A stretch of 17,350 nucleotides of DNA from CAYYNP01 sp964472545 (GTDB lineage Bacteria > Planctomycetota > Planctomycetia > Pirellulales > Thermoguttaceae), in the NCBI GenBank assembly GCA_964472545.1, contig CAYYNP010000218.1, positions 1 through 17,350 on the forward strand. Direction: 5' to 3'. A program made the position numbers and the translations under genes. Positions 14,568 through 17,350 of this stretch are shown here, piece by piece. The notes under the pieces are model-generated. The model searched no databases and had not been told where the DNA came from. It saw only the letters and a list, made by a program, of their open reading frames with translations. Positions within the stretch are counted from its first letter, which is position 1; every line of letters begins with the position of its first letter.

Positions 14568-14850
14568 TCTCTTGCTCCCGCTCGGATGTTAGAGTCTCGA
14601 CCTTCTCCATAGCGTGTCCGCCAGGCATTCGAGCACTTTCGCGTCACCGATCGCTAAGCCGGTTTCCTCTGCCACCCGACTCCAGTGGGAAGCGCTGATT
14701 TCCTGCGAAACAAAGCCTATCCGCCTTGTACGGGATCGGCAGCACGCGAACCGTCTCTTCACCCGACGGGCAACCATCATTCTCAAAGCAATAGGATACG
14801 CGAGTTTCTCCGGTAGTCAACTCGTCGTAAGGGGCCTGTTTGGGAGAACT
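14568..14850. other. 283-bp gap between the M64 peptidase and cyclase genes
   Basis: Both flanking genes read leftward. I find no clear -10/-35 pair, terminator or recognisable gene. A short, arginine-rich leftward frame (about 14589-14780) is open but resembles nothing I know. Confidence 0.35.
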
Positions 14851-16233
14851 TCAGTTGCTGTGATGCTCCACCACTTTTCGTATCGCGTCCCGGCAGGCCT
14901 TGCAATAAGGCAGTCCGCCGGCGCCCATGACGCAATGAAGGCCGGATCGGTACATGCCGGTTCGCGTGTAGCCGGCTCCTTCAAACAGACCGACCGTATC
15001 GCGGTGTTCTTCTTCGGCCGGCGTAGGCAAGGGGCTCCCGGGTGTCAACAGGTGGGCCCATTTGACGTCGTTGGGACTCAGATAAGCGGTGATGTTGGGC
15101 TCGAGTGGCTCTATACCGCGAGTATAGTAGACGCCGAAGTAGCTCTCACGAACGTACTCATCCGCCAGGCCGGCAAAACCATGCCCTAATTCGTGAGTGA
15201 AGATCTCCGCACTGCGTTGGTTGTCTGAGGTGAACAGAGTGTAGCCGTTGTAGAAGCCACTGCCGCCGTACTTTTCGGTATTGACAAGCACGATGACGTG
15301 GTCGTAAGCGACCTTGCCGGCGATGTCTCGCATGGCTTTGTTGTCAAAGACGGTAGGATAGGCGCCGGCGCCGAATGTATCGTAGGAAGCATCCACCACC
15401 GTGTTCTTGTAAACGCGCTGAACGGGGAGATCCACTCCGCTTTGGGCGGATGCTCGAAACACGCCGTGAATGTTGAATCTCCGTTTCATCGCGGCAAACG
15501 GCTCGACCGTAAAAAGACAGTTGACAAAACGTCGCGAATCCTCCCTGAACTTGTCGAACTCCTCACGCCGATAGCCTTCTGCCACGAAGACCAGATCAAC
15601 GCAATCATGGGCGTGACCGTTCTTCACAATGGCAAACGACTTGTCCATATCGGAAGCCGGTTCTCGCTTGATACTCCTATCGTCGGGATCGATGATTTGG
15701 CCGAAAACGGCACGCAACGCATGGTGTTTGTCACGGCGTTCGATCGTGAACCGGAAAGGTCGTATGGGGCAGGGGATGAGCGCGCTTTGATGGTAGGTGC
15801 GTTTGCGTCCTTCTTTGGCTGCATCCGTGCCTTTGTACTCGAAGACGATATCCAGATAGTACCGACTGAAAATGAGTTGGTTGGAGGCGACGTCAACAAC
15901 CTTGATCGCGTATCTCCCGTTCTCCATCGGCGGCGGCAACTTCTTTGGATTGCCCACCCAGATGCCGTTGATGTAAATCCGGTCGACGGCGATCTCATCG
16001 CAAGTCGCATTGGCCGTGTGGAAATAGTCGATACGCATGGTCGCGTCTTCGAAATGGTCTGCAAAGTCAACCGCCTGCACCTTGGTGGTCTTGATGTCCT
16101 CTGGCGAGGTGGTCCCAAACAGACCGGTCGGCCCCAGGTGGTGTACTTTGTGCTCGTGATGCTGCGCATGGGCAGTGCCGCCGGTCAATACGATTGCCGT
16201 CAGCAAGCCGATCATTCCATGCGTTACGCTCAT
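14851..16233 (-). CDS. Secreted M64-family (IgA-peptidase-type) metallopeptidase
   Basis: I choose the ATG at 16231-16233, preceded by AAAGG with 8 nt spacing, because it begins a clear signal peptide (residues 1-23, cleavage after AHA). Upstream in-frame codons have no protein character. The mature protein of about 437 residues has an N-terminal beta-rich M64_N-like part (about 45-185) and a zincin catalytic domain. The zinc site is HELGHGFAGLADEY (347-360): His347, His351 and Asp358 as ligands, Glu348 as base. It is followed by the family-typical EPN (378-380) and by FEGAGYTRTGMYRSGLHCVM (417-436). Cys434, Cys444 and Cys447 near the C-terminus may form disulfides or bind metal. M64 includes Clostridium ramosum IgA protease, but most members have unknown substrates. 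It follows the sulfatase by about 209 bp on the same strand. Confidence 0.9.
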   Translation of the reverse strand: MSVTHGMIGLLTAIVLTGGTAHAQHHEHKVHHLGPTGLFGTTSPEDIKTTKVQAVDFADHFEDATMRIDYFHTANATCDEIAVDRIYINGIWVGNPKKLPPPMENGRYAIKVVDVASNQLIFSRYYLDIVFEYKGTDAAKEGRKRTYHQSALIPCPIRPFRFTIERRDKHHALRAVFGQIIDPDDRSIKREPASDMDKSFAIVKNGHAHDCVDLVFVAEGYRREEFDKFREDSRRFVNCLFTVEPFAAMKRRFNIHGVFRASAQSGVDLPVQRVYKNTVVDASYDTFGAGAYPTVFDNKAMRDIAGKVAYDHVIVLVNTEKYGGSGFYNGYTLFTSDNQRSAEIFTHELGHGFAGLADEYVRESYFGVYYTRGIEPLEPNITAYLSPNDVKWAHLLTPGSPLPTPAEEEHRDTVGLFEGAGYTRTGMYRSGLHCVMGAGGLPYCKACRDAIRKVVEHHSN

Positions 16234-16442
16234 TGTGCAGACCTTTCTCTTCTTTCGGGCATTCGATTTGCCGGGCCATCGCGTTCTGCTGCTGCCGCTT
16301 GTCGCAGTGTCTCGGGAGGTGCCGGATGAGAGTTGCGAGTTGTTTTCGTCGTCGGGGCAATCGGTCGGAAACAAAGTGCATTCGCCGGCTCCCCGCCGAG
16401 TGCCGACGTATCGGCATCTCGCTTCGCGTCTGCCGACGACAC
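16234..16442. other. Intergenic region between sulfatase and M64 peptidase
   Basis: These 209 bp hold no gene. They include a TGCCGA-CGTA-TCGGCA stem-loop (16401-16416) about 27 nt after the sulfatase stop. Any M64 promoter must lie here, but no consensus hexamers are evident. Confidence 0.4.
16401..16416 (-). terminator. Stem-loop downstream of the sulfatase
   Basis: A perfect 6-bp inverted repeat with a 4-nt loop follows the sulfatase stop codon in the leftward direction. There is no T-run after it, so intrinsic termination is doubtful. Confidence 0.25.
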
Positions 16443-17350
16443 TCACGGCGGGCTCGATGGCGGGCCGCCGAGCGGAATCGAGTTGGCTTCGACGTCGGCG
16501 GCCAACGTTTCGGCAAGCCTCCGCATGGCCTTGACTCTTTCGGGATGGTCCTCCGCCAGGTTCGTTTCCTCCGCGGGATCATTCGTCAGGTGGATGAGCA
16601 CGGGACGATCGTTGGAGTCGGTGACTTCCTTGACCTCGCTCAAGAAGAGTTTCCACTCGCCCACGCGAATCGCCTCGAGCCTGGCCCAGCCGTTCCAGTA
16701 CAAGAGACTCGTGCGAGCATGAGGCGCGTCGTTCTTGCCGATCAGTGTGCTCCAAACGTCCACGCCGTCGATCTTCGGGCTGGCTTTGGATACGCGGTGC
16801 AGATCGATGCCGCAGGCATGCGCGAGCGTCGGCAGTAGATCGATTGCGGCGGTGAGTTCGTCGCACTCTTGTCCGGCGGGAATCACGCCGGGCCAACGGA
16901 TGATGCAAGGAACGCGCGTGCCGCCTTCGAGCGACGACCACTTCAGGCCGCGAAACGGTTTGGCCGACGCCCACTTTCGCTGCCCCGGCTCGGGGCCGTT
17001 GTCGGAGAGAAACACGACGACCGTCTTGCGGTCGAGTTCTTCCGTCTCGAGCGTCTTGAGAATCTGGCCGATGCGGTTGTCCAACTCCTCGACGACGTCC
17101 CCGTAGGCGTCGTTCGCCGATTTGCCTCTCCACTCGGGATGCGCCTGCGCGGGAAAGTGCGGCGCGGTGAACGGAATATAGAGAAAGAACGATCCGGCTC
17201 GATTCGCCCGAATGAACTTGATCGCTTCGCCGGTGAACTGCTCGGTCAGCCGGCGATTGTCGAACGGGTCGGCGACCAACTCCTCATCTCGCCAGAGCTT
17301 CTTCGTCTGGTTGTTGCTTCTCTTGATGTAGTAGGCTGAATCGAAGCCCT
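16443..17350 (-). CDS. Arylsulfatase A-like sulfatase, C-terminal part (runs off window edge)
   Basis: The reading frame is open to the last base of the window, giving about 302 C-terminal residues of a sulfatase. The N-terminus, with the C/S-x-P-x-R site that becomes formylglycine, lies outside. Visible family features are FFLYIPFTAPHFP, the metal-binding SDNGPEPGQRKW, and KPFRGLKWSSLEGGTRVP with the conserved catalytic-site Lys. Also visible are WPGVIPAGQECDELTAAIDLLPTL and a C-terminal LFLSEVKEV...IHLTNDPAEETNLAEDHPE, where the family reads 'LYDLxxDPxExxNLA'. Such enzymes hydrolyse sulfate esters, usually of polysaccharides, in the periplasm or outside, and need an FGE for maturation. An apparent internal TTG start at 17277-17279 is not the true start, because coding similarity continues upstream (GFDSAYYIKRSNN). 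Confidence 0.93.
   Translation of the reverse strand, partial: GFDSAYYIKRSNNQTKKLWRDEELVADPFDNRRLTEQFTGEAIKFIRANRAGSFFLYIPFTAPHFPAQAHPEWRGKSANDAYGDVVEELDNRIGQILKTLETEELDRKTVVVFLSDNGPEPGQRKWASAKPFRGLKWSSLEGGTRVPCIIRWPGVIPAGQECDELTAAIDLLPTLAHACGIDLHRVSKASPKIDGVDVWSTLIGKNDAPHARTSLLYWNGWARLEAIRVGEWKLFLSEVKEVTDSNDRPVLIHLTNDPAEETNLAEDHPERVKAMRRLAETLAADVEANSIPLGGPPSSPP

Noticed and set aside
14589..14786. Small leftward frame of about 65 codons between the M64 and cyclase genes
   Set aside because: Arg/Cys-rich start, no recognisable motif and no good ribosome binding site. Possible but unsupported.
15298..16329. 343-codon plus-strand frame opposite the M64 peptidase
   Set aside because: Shadow of a gene with an intact zinc site and signal peptide.
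16234..16446. Upstream extension of the M64 gene to 16446
   Set aside because: The extra 71 residues lack protein character, would bury the signal peptide and would overlap the sulfatase stop.
9925..17350. Functional link between the SUMF1-like remnant and the sulfatase (FGE maturation)
   Set aside because: The remnant lacks the catalytic core and lies over 6 kb away on the other strand.

Overview
The window looks like a chromosomal segment of a GC-rich, Gram-negative-type bacterium, most likely a planctomycete. I infer this from the combination of a secreted arylsulfatase, an M64 peptidase, a truncated secreted SUMF1-type protein, a system II (ResB/CcsA) cytochrome c assembly pair with a long periplasmic extension, and FHA-GAF signalling enzymes. 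No rRNA, tRNA, CRISPR array, complete insertion sequence or integrase was recognised. The assignment is by gene content only.

Left third, minus strand (52-5231): four genes read leftward from one candidate promoter near 5300. They encode an FHA-GAF-PP2C (SpoIIE/RsbU-like) phosphatase, an RsbW-like anti-sigma kinase, a STAS anti-sigma antagonist and, after a 63-bp gap, a complete bifunctional AdhE. The first three form a textbook partner-switching module. No sigma factor is encoded in the window, so its target is unseen. AdhE has its own near-perfect ribosome binding site and may be co-transcribed.

Centre, plus strand (5591-9278): resB and ccsA, divergent from the phosphatase operon, with an extended -10 element in the shared 359-bp intergenic region. 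Together they should make the membrane complex that delivers and ligates heme to apocytochromes c. After them comes 646 bp with no convincing gene but several short inverted repeats.

Plus strand (9925-12638): a truncated SUMF1-like secreted protein remnant, then a compact trio. It consists of a geranylgeranyl-reductase-like FAD oxidoreductase with unusual cysteines, a single-domain cyclic-nucleotide-binding protein and a DUF2867 protein. Converging on it from the right (12702-14567, minus) is an FHA-like/GAF/class III nucleotide cyclase. The cyclase carries an apparent charge swap in its purine-recognising residue pair. A cyclase that makes a cyclic nucleotide, beside a stand-alone sensor domain in an operon with a redox enzyme, is the best candidate here for an undescribed system.

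Right end, minus strand (14851-17350): a secreted M64 metallopeptidase and the C-terminal part of an arylsulfatase that runs off the window edge. Both fit extracellular degradation of glycoprotein or sulfated polymer.
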